Shown here one piece after another: positions 1-7,734 of a DNA stretch of 29,466 nt (positions within the stretch are counted from its first letter, which is position 1; each line of letters begins with the position of its first letter). The notes beneath the pieces were generated by a model, which was not told the DNA's origin, did not search any database, and worked only from the letters and a program-made list of their open reading frames with translations. The DNA comes from a virus: positions 1 through 29,466 of the IMG/VR virus record IMGVR_UViG_3300043467_001232, one strand, 5' to 3'. The position numbers and the translations under genes are program-made.

Positions 1-2668
1 TGGCACTTGCTCCTTGAAGGTTGGAAATAACAAGTCTGTAGTTATCGTAAGTTGAACTAAATACCGATGTTATGTTTGCTGTTGTAACACCAGAGAACGT
101 TCCGCTGGACAAATAAACAAGGCCAATATCTCCAGTTGTTGCAACCGTTCCTGATTTGTTAGGCAAAGTTAAAGTACGACTAGCAGTTAGGGTAGTGGGC
201 GTTAAAGTGACACCATAACTAGATGTACCACCAGCACGACCTTGAAGTTCAACTGCATCTTGAGTAGCACTAGAAGTTGCTCGTATGTTACCAATAACAT
301 CTAGTGAACGGTTGGGTGAAGTGAGTCCAATACCAACACGACCTGCGGCATCGATAACGAAGGGGGTTGAGTCTGTACTGGCCGAGTCCTCAACAAGAAA
401 AGAGTTACCTATACCAGTATTGGTAATACGCATAGCGGTACCACTAGATGTCGCAACAACTAAAGATGCCGTATTTAATGTTGTTCCATCAAATGTGAGG
501 TTTGCACTACCTGCTGCAGCGTTTGAACCATCTTTGTAAACAACTTGATTAGCGGAACCAGCAACAGGTCCAGTCGCGCCCTGACTGCCAGTTGCACCTT
601 GGCTTCCAGTAGCGCCTTGTGGTCCAGTGAAACCTTGTGTTCCTTGGGGTCCAGTTTCGCCCTGAGTACCTTGTGGTCCTTGAGTTCCTTGCGGTCCAGT
701 AAACCCTTGAGTACCCTGAGGTCCTTGTGCACCCGTGAATCCTTGTGGACCTTGTGGACCCGTGTCTCCCTGTGTACCTTGCGGACCCTGTGCGCCCGTG
801 AATCCTTGCGCACCCTGAGCACCTTGGGGACCTGTGAAACCCTGGACCCCCTGAGGTCCCTGGGAGCCTGTTTCGCCTTGACTGCCAGTAAAACCCTGTG
901 CGCCCTGAACGCCCTGCGGACCAGTGAATCCTTGGGTGCCCTGTGGACCAGTTTCACCTTGTGGACCCGTCGCCCCCTGAGCACCTTGAGGACCTGTAAA
1001 ACCTTGCGCACCCTGCGAACCCTGAGAGCCTTGTGGGCCAGTAAAACCCTGAGCACCCTGACTCCCCTGTGCGCCTTGCGAACCTTGAGCACCAACATCG
1101 CCCGTACGAGCAAAAGTAATAATTACATCTTCACCATTAGAGAACGACGAAGCGGAACCAGAAACATATCCACACGCAACTTCAAAATAACCAGTTTCCT
1201 CAGTGACAGCAGAAATCGTAAACAACGCAAAATCTGTTGAGTCCGCTTTATTAGAAATTCTAAAGTGGCCCTTGATAGTGCTTGTTGAGTCATCAATGGT
1301 TCTTAAGAATGACTGAATGTCCGTTGATGAATCATCTTGGTCATCAATGAGTAGTTTTGTTGCTGTCGTAATGTTGGAAGCGTCAAACTTTAGTTTCCCT
1401 GCACCGGGGTCGGTTAGGGTTGTCCCTGTATCGAACGTGTAGTCGAGTGTGATGCCACCAAAGTTCCCTTGGATACCTTGGGGGCCTGTTTCGCCTTGGG
1501 AGCCTGTAGCGCCTTGTGGGCCGGTGAATCCTTGTGCACCTTCTGCGCCTTGGGGTCCAGTGAAACCTTGTGTTCCTTGAGGGCCTTGCGAGCCAGTAAA
1601 TCCTTGCGCCCCCTGTGCCCCTTGTGCTCCTGTATCACCTTGAGCACCTTGCGCTCCTTGGGGGCCTGTGAAGCCTTGTGCCCCAGTGAAGCCTTGAGTG
1701 CCTTGTGGTCCAGTGGCGCCTTGCGAGCCAGTAAATCCTTGAGTTCCCTGCGGACCAGTGTCGCCCTGTGGACCTTGCGGACCCGTTGCTCCTTGACTAC
1801 CTTGAGGTCCAGTGAAGCCTTGAGTGCCTTGGGGGCCTTGTGCACCAGTAAAACCTTGAGCACCTTGAGGACCAGTAGCGCCTTGTGCTCCTTCTGCTCC
1901 CTGTGAACCAGCAGTACCTTGTGGACCTGTGGCACCTTGACTACCAGTTGCCCCTTGCGCCCCAGTGAAACCTTGAGCGCCAGCAGAGCCCTGCGGTCCA
2001 GTGGAACCCTGTGGGCCAATATCTCCCTGTGGTCCTTGGGAACCAATAGCACCCTGTGCGCCAGTTGCACCTTGAGCGCCAGTTGAGCCTGTAGCACCCG
2101 TGGCACCTTGAGGACCAGTAGCGCCCTGTGCGCCAGTTGAGCCTTGTGCGCCAACATCTCCTTGCGGACCCTGACTGCCAGTAGCACCCTGACTACCAGC
2201 GGAACCCTGTGGCCCTTGTGAGCCCGTTGCGCCCTGAGAACCAGTGAAGCCTTGCGGACCAGTAGAACCCTGTGCACCTTGAGGACCCGTCACCGTACTA
2301 GCCGCACCCTCAGCGCCCTGCGAGCCAGTTGCGCCCTGCGGACCAGTAACACCAACAACAGTAGAGGGAACAAACTTTGCCCCATCAAACCTCAAAACTT
2401 GGTCAGCGGCAGCGCCAGAAGTATCTACCTCAATGCCATCAATAAATAAAATCGGAACCTTGAGAGTGTCGTCAGTTTTGAGGACATTCGCTGCATCACG
2501 ATATAGGTTTACGTCACCCGCAGCAGAACCATCACCCCAAACGAGTCGTCCACCGCCCTGAACCTGCAATCTTGCGTAAGTTTCGCCATCAAGAAAAATT
2601 GTTAAACCATCAGAGCCAGCAGAAGATAACTGCTTGATTGTGATTGGTGTTATAAATTTTTGAGCCAT
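1..2668 (-). CDS. Collagen-like tail fibre protein, 3' end cut by window
   Basis: An open frame begins with ATG at 2668 ([13 protein letters not shown]) and stays open to base 1, giving 889 visible residues; the C-terminus lies outside the window. The order is: N-terminal attachment region (about 1-108), first Gly-X-Y block (about 109-400, interrupted once by AASTVT), a globular spacer of about 120 residues (401-522), a second Gly-X-Y block (523-701), then a non-collagen tail with a VGIGLTSP fibre repeat (about 745-792), an RTLTLP...GTVATTG segment and the start of a probable receptor-binding domain ([10 protein letters not shown] onward). Triplets are mostly [12 protein letters not shown] and GAT, typical of phage collagen-like fibres that trimerise as a triple helix. 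The N-terminus MAQKF resembles that of the adjacent 528-residue fibre, suggesting a common attachment mode. The SD is weak (GAGGT lies very close to ATG). Role in host binding is inferred from family and position. Confidence 0.88.
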   Translation of the reverse strand, partial: MAQKFITPITIKQLSSAGSDGLTIFLDGETYARLQVQGGGRLVWGDGSAAGDVNLYRDAANVLKTDDTLKVPILFIDGIEVDTSGAAADQVLRFDGAKFVPSTVVGVTGPQGATGSQGAEGAASTVTGPQGAQGSTGPQGFTGSQGATGSQGPQGSAGSQGATGSQGPQGDVGAQGSTGAQGATGPQGATGATGSTGAQGATGAQGAIGSQGPQGDIGPQGSTGPQGSAGAQGFTGAQGATGSQGATGPQGTAGSQGAEGAQGATGPQGAQGFTGAQGPQGTQGFTGPQGSQGATGPQGPQGDTGPQGTQGFTGSQGATGPQGTQGFTGAQGFTGPQGAQGAQGDTGAQGAQGAQGFTGSQGPQGTQGFTGPQGAEGAQGFTGPQGATGSQGETGPQGIQGNFGGITLDYTFDTGTTLTDPGAGKLKFDASNITTATKLLIDDQDDSSTDIQSFLRTIDDSTSTIKGHFRISNKADSTDFALFTISAVTEETGYFEVACGYVSGSASSFSNGEDVIITFARTGDVGAQGSQGAQGSQGAQGFTGPQGSQGSQGAQGFTGPQGAQGATGPQGETGPQGTQGFTGPQGVQGAQGFTGSQGETGSQGPQGVQGFTGPQGAQGAQGFTGAQGPQGTQGDTGPQGPQGFTGAQGPQGTQGFTGPQGTQGPQGTQGETGPQGTQGFTGPQGATGSQGATGSQGATGPVAGSANQVVYKDGSNAAAGSANLTFDGTTLNTASLVVATSSGTAMRITNTGIGNSFLVEDSASTDSTPFVIDAAGRVGIGLTSPNRSLDVIGNIRATSSATQDAVELQGRAGGTSSYGVTLTPTTLTASRTLTLPNKSGTVATTGDIGLVYLSSGTFSGVTTANITSVFSSTYDNYRLVISNLQGASA
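566..1102 (-). repeat. Collagen-like Gly-X-Y block 2
   Basis: About 60 uninterrupted Gly-X-Y triplets are encoded here, with Gln or Thr usual at the third position. At DNA level the 9-base periodicity also creates long spurious open frames on both strands, rich in Thr/Leu/Ser or Arg/Lys/Val, which should not be called as genes. Confidence 0.9.
1467..2344 (-). repeat. Collagen-like Gly-X-Y block 1
   Basis: About 97 Gly-X-Y triplets are encoded, dominated by [12 protein letters not shown] and GFT. There is one break in the triplet phase near the start (AASTVT, around 2300). It is separated from block 2 by a globular spacer of about 120 residues. Confidence 0.9.
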
Positions 2669-2713
2669 GACCTCAGTCGTCTCTTATGATGGGCCCCTCG
2701 GGGCAATATTTAC

Positions 2714-4300
2714 TTAGCCTGTTACAATAATTCTGTATGCGCCGTTACCAATAGCACCCAAAAGGGTAACGCTGACTGTGTTGACATCGGTACGGGTGAC
2801 ATCACCAATAACTGTGGCCCCAGAAGCGACTTCCACAATCTGAACAATTACATCAAGAGTGTTGAAGTTGTGAACCACTGACGTTGTTGAAACATTGTCA
2901 GCGTGAGCAGCACAGGCTTTGGTAGCAATACGGGCAAGTGCTGGGGTGCTTGTTCCGCGACCTGTTGCTTCGGCGGCTGTTGATGCCAAGTTGGTACGAG
3001 CAGTTGCTTCGGTTGTTGCGTTAGTGCCACCATTAGCGATAGGGAGTGTTCCAGTGACACCAGTTGTCAACGGAAGTCCAGTTACGTTAGTGAGCGTTCC
3101 CGAGGCAGGGGTGCCTAATGCTGGGGTAGTAAGCGTAGGGCTAGTGAGCGTTTTGTTAGTAAGGGTCTCAGTGCCTGCTAAGGTGGAGAGAGTTCCCGTG
3201 GTGGGCAGGGTTACGCTCGTAGTGCCGGTTGTGGTGAGCGTCGTGGCGTGTGCACCAGAGGTAGTGAGGTTCCCGCCCAAAGTAATGGTTTTGCCGGTGT
3301 TGTCTACTCCAGTACCACCGTACTGGCCGGCAATGGCTGTGCCGTTCCATGTGCCGGTAGCAATCGTTCCAAGTGTCGTAATCGTTGATTGACCAACATA
3401 GGTGCTATCAATATCGATAGCGTCTTCAGAAACAGAGATACGACCCGCTGTTCCAACGGCGTTAATCGTAGCCCCAGTCTTAGTAAGACCATTGCCAGCC
3501 GTGATTTGCCCAGCGCCAGAGAACTGAACCCAAGCGATTGCGTCCGTGCCTACGGTAATGGCTCCGTTGCTTGTTACAACCCAGCCAGAGTCGGCGTTGG
3601 CGGTACCTTCTTCAACAAACGTGAACGCTCCACCAGATACTTCACCCGTACCATCAAAGTCTGTTGCACGAACAGCAGCGCCAGTAGACTGGACTACATA
3701 AATACCGTTTTCAGAAGCGGTGCTTTGGTTCTTTACGAGGACACGGTCACCGGCAACAAGAGTAACACTGGTGTCAAGAGTGACGCCAGCCTCAAGTTGT
3801 GATGCGAGGTTTACCGCAGCGGTAGTTGCTGCACGGACCGACTGCTTGACATCCAGTCCTGAACGGGCAGCATCTACATATGCTTTGTTGGCTGCATCGA
3901 GGTCATTTTGTGGCGCAGTTACTTGGAGGCGACCATTATCGTCGCGCTTTGCAAGGGTTCCATTGGTATTGGATGCCGTGGCATTATTAAGTAGAGTGTA
4001 GAATGCGCTGGTTAAAAGACCAGCGTTGCTACCATCTGCAAGGTTAAGAGTAAGTGTAATCTCTCCGGCATTGCTTTCGCCAACAGTTAAGGCGCTTGAA
4101 AAGGTTCCAGCAGATGTAACGCCATTAATCAGCGTTTCCCAAGCCTCTCCAGTGTAATACTTGACAGCATCATCACCGGTGTGATAAATCATCCGGCCTT
4201 CAAAGTTGCCGCTACTTGGGTTGGTGGCCAATGCCTCGAATTTTGCGTTAATCAGTTGATTCTGATTGAGGTCAATATTTGTTAGAAACTTCTGAGCCAT
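2714..4300 (-). CDS. Tail fibre protein (528 aa)
   Basis: The N-terminus [16 protein letters not shown] plus an [14 protein letters not shown] segment is a common phage fibre attachment region. Residues about 151-260 form a module containing [19 protein letters not shown], also found twice in the 652-residue tail protein of this window. Residues about 350-440 contain the fibre motif series [22 protein letters not shown] and [11 protein letters not shown]. The last 65 residues ([18 protein letters not shown] ... GAYRIIVTG) look like a C-terminal beta-sandwich domain of the kind common at fibre tips. A good SD (AAGGA) lies before the ATG. It lies between a small fibre-like protein and the collagen-like fibre, so a host-recognition role is likely. 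The fibre call is firm; the exact place on the baseplate is not known. Confidence 0.88.
   Translation of the reverse strand: MAQKFLTNIDLNQNQLINAKFEALATNPSSGNFEGRMIYHTGDDAVKYYTGEAWETLINGVTSAGTFSSALTVGESNAGEITLTLNLADGSNAGLLTSAFYTLLNNATASNTNGTLAKRDDNGRLQVTAPQNDLDAANKAYVDAARSGLDVKQSVRAATTAAVNLASQLEAGVTLDTSVTLVAGDRVLVKNQSTASENGIYVVQSTGAAVRATDFDGTGEVSGGAFTFVEEGTANADSGWVVTSNGAITVGTDAIAWVQFSGAGQITAGNGLTKTGATINAVGTAGRISVSEDAIDIDSTYVGQSTITTLGTIATGTWNGTAIAGQYGGTGVDNTGKTITLGGNLTTSGAHATTLTTTGTTSVTLPTTGTLSTLAGTETLTNKTLTSPTLTTPALGTPASGTLTNVTGLPLTTGVTGTLPIANGGTNATTEATARTNLASTAAEATGRGTSTPALARIATKACAAHADNVSTTSVVHNFNTLDVIVQIVEVASGATVIGDVTRTDVNTVSVTLLGAIGNGAYRIIVTG
3521..3850 (-). repeat. Shared fibre module, copy A
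   Basis: This encodes residues 151-260 of the 528-residue fibre. It starts with SVRAATT, contains [19 protein letters not shown] and GIYVV, and ends near [10 protein letters not shown]. The same pattern occurs in tandem in the 652-residue tail protein (6115-6447 and 6448-6774). Confidence 0.75.
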
Positions 4301-4309
4301 GGTGTTTCC

Positions 4310-4648
4310 TTAAGTTAGGTAAGCGAATCCCGAAAATGCAGCACTAAATAAAATTTGCACTTGAGTACTAGATAAATATTGTATCTCACCATAGACAACT
4401 GTGTTGCTAGAATCCACAACCATTACACTAGGATTGCCCCCTAGGGTATGAGTAATTGTCCATGTAGAGGACACCGAACCCTGTGTGTGTATGTGTCTCC
4501 TAGTTGGTGCTGTTGCAATAGACCCCGTAGTCACGGTGACGTTATTGACCGTTGTTTGTACAGTAACTAGGTTTTGGTCTTCTTGATTTACGGTGACAGT
4601 ATTCGGGGTATCCTGCTGAATATTGACCGTATTAGGGATGCCGGTCAT
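4310..4648 (-). CDS. Small fibre-associated protein (112 aa)
   Basis: The first half is a Val/Thr/Asn/Gln-rich repetitive stretch (NTVNIQQ, NTVTVNQ, NLVTVQ, NNVTVTT) likely to form regular beta structure. The second half (HTQGSVSSTWTITHTLGG ... FSAAFSGFAYLT) matches the short beta-sandwich domain seen at the ends of many phage fibres, and is similar in style to the C-terminus of the neighbouring 528-residue fibre. Its ATG overlaps the upstream stop (ATGA), so its translation is coupled to the 174-residue protein. I take it to be a fibre or fibre-connector subunit. No catalytic motif is seen. Confidence 0.75.
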   Translation of the reverse strand: MTGIPNTVNIQQDTPNTVTVNQEDQNLVTVQTTVNNVTVTTGSIATAPTRRHIHTQGSVSSTWTITHTLGGNPSVMVVDSSNTVVYGEIQYLSSTQVQILFSAAFSGFAYLT

Positions 4649-5169
4649 CGGGTAACCTCAGGGAGAAGCGTGAAGGCTCCTTTTAGGAGTTTTGAGACTT
4701 GGCTTGATGAATTGATAATTTCTAGGTCGTACACACCGCTTGTTTCAAGTGCTGCGGTCTGTCCTGCCGTCATATTGATAGTCAGTTGTCCACCTGGGGA
4801 GTAGGCCGTTCCTGTTCCGCTACCCACTCCAGTGGCTACAAATGATGTTCCTGCCGTATTATTGGCAGCGCCAATTGCTGTAAAAGAGGTATTGCCTGCG
4901 GTCAAGATGACATATCTTGTTCCCACAACGAAAGAACCAGCGTTGACTGTTGCTGAAGCGGTATATACGATGCCGCTATTCGCTGTCGTGAGTTCAATCA
5001 TGACAGTGGCTGACTCAATCGTCCGCCGTATCTGCATTCTGCCGGTAAAACCAGTAAAGTCATACGGAAGCATCGTACTGGCGTCGTTGGGGTCGGGGTA
5101 TTCCACCGTAATGATACGGCTGAACGTCGAGCCCTGCTCACAAGTTATATTGTATGTTCCTGCAAGCAT
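4645..5169 (-). CDS. Fibre/baseplate-associated protein (174 aa) with inserted module
   Basis: The outer parts (AGTYNITCEQGSTFSRIITV ... DFTGFTGRMQIRR, then AGQTAALETSGVYDLEI ... LLPEVTR) match a widespread small phage structural protein found next to tail fibre genes, of unknown exact function. Residues about 72-123 (NAGSFVVGTRYVIL ... FTAIGAANNTAGTSFVATG) are an inserted module common in aquatic phage tail proteins, which makes the protein longer than usual for the family. The SD (AGGAG) is strong, but it lies in one arm of an inverted repeat that could hide it (see 5179-5239). It is translationally coupled to the 112-residue protein by an ATGA overlap. Confidence 0.72.
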   Translation of the reverse strand: MLAGTYNITCEQGSTFSRIITVEYPDPNDASTMLPYDFTGFTGRMQIRRTIESATVMIELTTANSGIVYTASATVNAGSFVVGTRYVILTAGNTSFTAIGAANNTAGTSFVATGVGSGTGTAYSPGGQLTINMTAGQTAALETSGVYDLEIINSSSQVSKLLKGAFTLLPEVTR

Positions 5170-5178
5170 GGGTTACTC

Positions 5179-5239
5179 TCCTCTGATGCCTACAATATTG
5201 TAGTTGAGAGAAGTATGTGCTGGCAGGACTATCAGAGGA
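5179..5239 (-). promoter_or_regulatory. Inverted repeat covering the SD of the 174-aa gene
   Basis: A perfect 9-base inverted repeat (tcctctgat at 5179-5187, atcagagga at 5231-5239) spans the gap between the holin and the next gene. In the minus-strand RNA the upstream arm contains the end and stop of the holin gene, and the downstream arm contains most of the SD of the 174-residue protein. Pairing would hide the SD, and ribosomes finishing the holin would open it. This is inferred from sequence only. Confidence 0.4.
5190..5203. repeat. Perfect 14-bp palindrome
   Basis: CTACAATATTGTAG is identical on both strands and lies in the 62-base gap after the holin, inside the larger inverted repeat. 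It could be an inner hairpin of that RNA structure or a protein-binding site. No function is shown by the sequence. Confidence 0.5.
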
Positions 5240-5447
5240 TAGAGCCAGAATCCTTGTTCGAACCGACTTTTTTGAGTCCGAGTGATGCGGCGACGATAAG
5301 TCCGGCAGCAACGACGCCAGTCTTCAGGCTGTCCGTGTTGGTCAGACCGTCAAAGTCTGCACCAGCATTGACCCAGGCACCCAGGTATGAGGCTAGGAAA
5401 GCGGTAACGGCTCGTTCTGCAGTGTCTTTGATAAATTTAATTGACAT
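5232..5447 (-). CDS. Holin, r1t-like (71 aa)
   Basis: The protein starts KFIKDTAERAVTAFLASYLG and ends with a second hydrophobic segment (LKTGVVAAGLIVAASLGL) followed by KKVGSNKDSGSIL. This architecture of two membrane segments separated by a short polar loop (DFDGLTNTDS), a charged C-terminus and about 70 residues is typical of the r1t holin family common in actinophages. It would form holes in the cytoplasmic membrane to time lysis. The SD AAGGAGA is strong. No endolysin gene is next to it; it sits among fibre genes. The family call is confident and supports an actinobacterial host. Confidence 0.85.
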   Translation of the reverse strand: MSIKFIKDTAERAVTAFLASYLGAWVNAGADFDGLTNTDSLKTGVVAAGLIVAASLGLKKVGSNKDSGSIL

Positions 5448-5457
5448 ATTTTTCTCC

Positions 5458-5766
5458 TTAGATTGTTTCCATATATACCATTACGAACATGTCTTGTATG
5501 GTGAGGCTCTCCGCGTCCACATAATCTTCTGACGCGATAGGCTTCCAATTAGTGCCGTTATAATAATACAAAGCACCAGTACCGTTATTGTCGGCTTGAA
5601 TGAAACTAAGATTACCTTTTGTTAAAATACTTCCATAAGTAGTGTCGGTATCGCGAGCGTTTTGAGTTTCCCAAATTGTCACATTTTGTTTCATCAAATA
5701 TGTCATAGCATCCGCAGCGTTAAACGTGTCACCCGAAACCCATGTTTTATAACCGTATGTTGTCAT
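5458..5766 (-). CDS. Small tail-fibre-region protein (102 aa)
   Basis: The N-terminal segment (YKTWVSGDTFNAADAMTYL followed by ARDTD) is a recognisable motif of small proteins encoded beside fibre genes in many actinophages; their function is not established. A YYYNGTNWKPI segment resembles short fibre beta-structures. A strong SD (GGGAG) precedes the ATG. The gene lies between tail protein I and the holin. It is likely a minor structural or fibre-connecting protein. Confidence 0.65.
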   Translation of the reverse strand: MTTYGYKTWVSGDTFNAADAMTYLMKQNVTIWETQNARDTDTTYGSILTKGNLSFIQADNNGTGALYYYNGTNWKPIASEDYVDAESLTIQDMFVMVYMETI

Positions 5767-5775
5767 AAAAACTCC

Positions 5776-7734
5776 CTATCCAAGCGGGTCATCATTAAAT
5801 TCACCCAAATCTTCATTATCGAACGTAAATCTTAAGTCGTGAACGACCTCTACTGTTAGTTTATACCCTGCAGGCCGTGCTGGTTCCAACAATGCTTCTA
5901 ATAATGGGCTACGACCGGCAGCCGCCCAAGGAGTTTCATCATACAAAGTTTTGATGGATAAAAGAAAACCAGTCAAAGTATAAGTACGATACTTAGTGCC
6001 AGTTAAATATCTGTCAAGAATACCATCAAAAGCCTCGCGAGTGCCAGCCTTATACCCCCAATACCCATTAGAAATCTGCCAACGAGCAAATGTATCCTCA
6101 TTTGCCTCGTAAGCATTTAAGGAAACTTCAGAAAAATTTAAACTATTAGTATTGATCTCGGCATTATTTGAAGTGCTTCTAAAAATTTTGTATTTATTAG
6201 ATAAACCGCCAGTCACAAAAACATCCAAATAATTACTTAACGTCAATGTGGCAGGTAGTGTCCCAATTCTAGCCGGCGCACCGCTGCTTTGAACAACATA
6301 AACACCATTAGTAGATGTTGACGCTTGATCTTTAATAAGAATTTTGTTGCCTGCTAATAAAGTGACGTTATCGACAACGGCCCCTGCTTGGAATGATGCT
6401 GGTCCCGTAAACGTCCCAGCCGTTGTCGTTGCAGCCACAACCGATATCTGCTTAATACCAAAAGTCAATGCATCCGTACCCACCGTAGGATTACTTGCAT
6501 TCGTCAATCTCCAAATAGTTCCAGAATTAAGATCGCCATCCCGAACAAGAATAGAAAAACCAGCAGAAATATTAAGTGAACCAGCCGGCATATCCGCGGC
6601 CCTGGTTGGAGCACCAGTAGCATTAACAACATAAATACCGTTTTGCGATGCTGTCGACTGATTTTTGATAAGAATTCTATTACCAGCAATTAATAAGACG
6701 CCATCGATAGTTTGTCCTGCCGCATAAGCAGTAGCAAGAGTACCGTTGCTGGTTGTCGCAGCACGAACCGACAAACTTTCAGTTTGCGTAGCATCAGCAG
6801 GGTTTGGCGCATAAACATTATCGCGTAAAGAAGTACCATTAAACTGTGCTAACCAACTCAAATACTCATAATCAGCAAGATTAGGATCAACAAGTTTACT
6901 TTTAGCAAAATCTTCAGTACCATCATATTCAACAGGTAATTCTTCTAAATCTAATTTCCAAAACCTTGCCGTTAACGCCGACGTTTGTGCGGAAGAATAA
7001 TTCAAAGCATGCATCAATTTAGACATTGGGTATTGTGGACTTTGTGCTTTGTCTATTTCAAGTAAAACTTGAGGGATGTATTTTGTGCTGTTGCTCACAA
7101 AAGGGTTTTGTTTATATTCGTTTTCTTGATATAAGAATGGGCAAGTCATATAGAAAGTTTGACCGTTGCCACCATGGTTTGTGATCGTAATAGTAATAGT
7201 GAAAGTGATATTTGATCCTGTGTAGGAACTAGTTGGTAGATCATTATTTGGGGACAGTTCAACAAAGTTTGATCTGACTGTTAAGTATTCGTCAACAGCA
7301 TCGAAATTTGTTATTACTGGAGCGATAGATGAGGCAGGGGAGTCTGTTTGTAAGGATGTTTCAATAGTGATTTTTTCACTGCTTTTAAACAGTGCATGAA
7401 AAATATATGTGAGTGAGTCTAATTCTGCTGTCGTTGTCCCATTTGCGGCGACACCGGTAATGGATAGTTTTAGTCGTTCTGTCCTGTTGGGTAGTATTTT
7501 TAATGCTAGTCGCCATGGTACGAGATAGTTGTCGTCTACGGCTAATATTTGTGGTGTTCCAGGAAGGACTACACCGTTACCGTCTATGTGTACTGCGGTC
7601 CATCCATAAAATTGGTTGATAGAAGCAGCGTTAGGGTTTAGGGTGTTTAGGTATGTGGCGTTGCGGATAACGTCGTCGGTGTCGTCTCGTTTTATTGCGT
7701 TTTGCCAAGTTAGGTATGGCGTGTTGTAATACAT
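5776..7734 (-). CDS. Tail protein I (gpI-like) baseplate protein with inserted fibre modules
   Basis: Residues about 1-230 form a beta-rich N-terminal domain. Residues about 231-310 (ALTARFWKLDLEELPVEYDG ... YLSWLAQFNGTSLRD) and about 548-652 (FARWQISNGYWGYKAGTREA ... LTGTK ... EPARPAGYKL) match the two halves of the phage P2 gpI-like domain, which links the baseplate wedge to the fibres. Between the halves are two tandem fibre modules (about 321-429 and 430-540), each with AGN(R/K)ILIK(N/D)QxxxxxNG(I/V)YVV. The family normally has these halves joined directly. Its start overlaps the stop of baseplate J (TAATG), fitting the usual J-I order. The gpI assignment rests on the motifs and on this order. 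Confidence 0.8.
   Translation of the reverse strand: MYYNTPYLTWQNAIKRDDTDDVIRNATYLNTLNPNAASINQFYGWTAVHIDGNGVVLPGTPQILAVDDNYLVPWRLALKILPNRTERLKLSITGVAANGTTTAELDSLTYIFHALFKSSEKITIETSLQTDSPASSIAPVITNFDAVDEYLTVRSNFVELSPNNDLPTSSYTGSNITFTITITITNHGGNGQTFYMTCPFLYQENEYKQNPFVSNSTKYIPQVLLEIDKAQSPQYPMSKLMHALNYSSAQTSALTARFWKLDLEELPVEYDGTEDFAKSKLVDPNLADYEYLSWLAQFNGTSLRDNVYAPNPADATQTESLSVRAATTSNGTLATAYAAGQTIDGVLLIAGNRILIKNQSTASQNGIYVVNATGAPTRAADMPAGSLNISAGFSILVRDGDLNSGTIWRLTNASNPTVGTDALTFGIKQISVVAATTTAGTFTGPASFQAGAVVDNVTLLAGNKILIKDQASTSTNGVYVVQSSGAPARIGTLPATLTLSNYLDVFVTGGLSNKYKIFRSTSNNAEINTNSLNFSEVSLNAYEANEDTFARWQISNGYWGYKAGTREAFDGILDRYLTGTKYRTYTLTGFLLSIKTLYDETPWAAAGRSPLLEALLEPARPAGYKLTVEVVHDLRFTFDNEDLGEFNDDPLG
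6115..6447 (-). repeat. Shared fibre module, copy C
   Basis: This encodes residues 430-540 of the gpI-like protein: SVVAATTTAGTF, LLAGNKILIKDQASTSTNG, VYVVQSSGAPAR. It lies in tandem with copy B and resembles the module in the 528-residue fibre. Confidence 0.75.
6448..6774 (-). repeat. Shared fibre module, copy B
   Basis: This encodes residues 321-429 of the gpI-like protein: LSVRAATTSNGTL, LIAGNRILIKNQSTASQNG, IYVVNATGAPTRAADMPAG. It begins the same way as copy A (SVRAATT). Confidence 0.75.

Noticed and set aside
566-2344. Repeats that might look like a CRISPR array
   Set aside because: Repeat units are 9 bases in coding frame with no spacers or constant repeat sequence.
475-2449. Long open frames on both strands over the collagen region, rich in Thr/Leu/Ser or Arg/Lys/Val
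   Set aside because: They are by-products of the 9-base Gly-X-Y repeat; the true frame (minus strand, from 2668) explains the whole stretch.
2693-2704. GCCCCGAGGGGC dyad between two fibre genes as a terminator
   Set aside because: The stem is short with a tiny loop and no U-tract follows on the minus strand.
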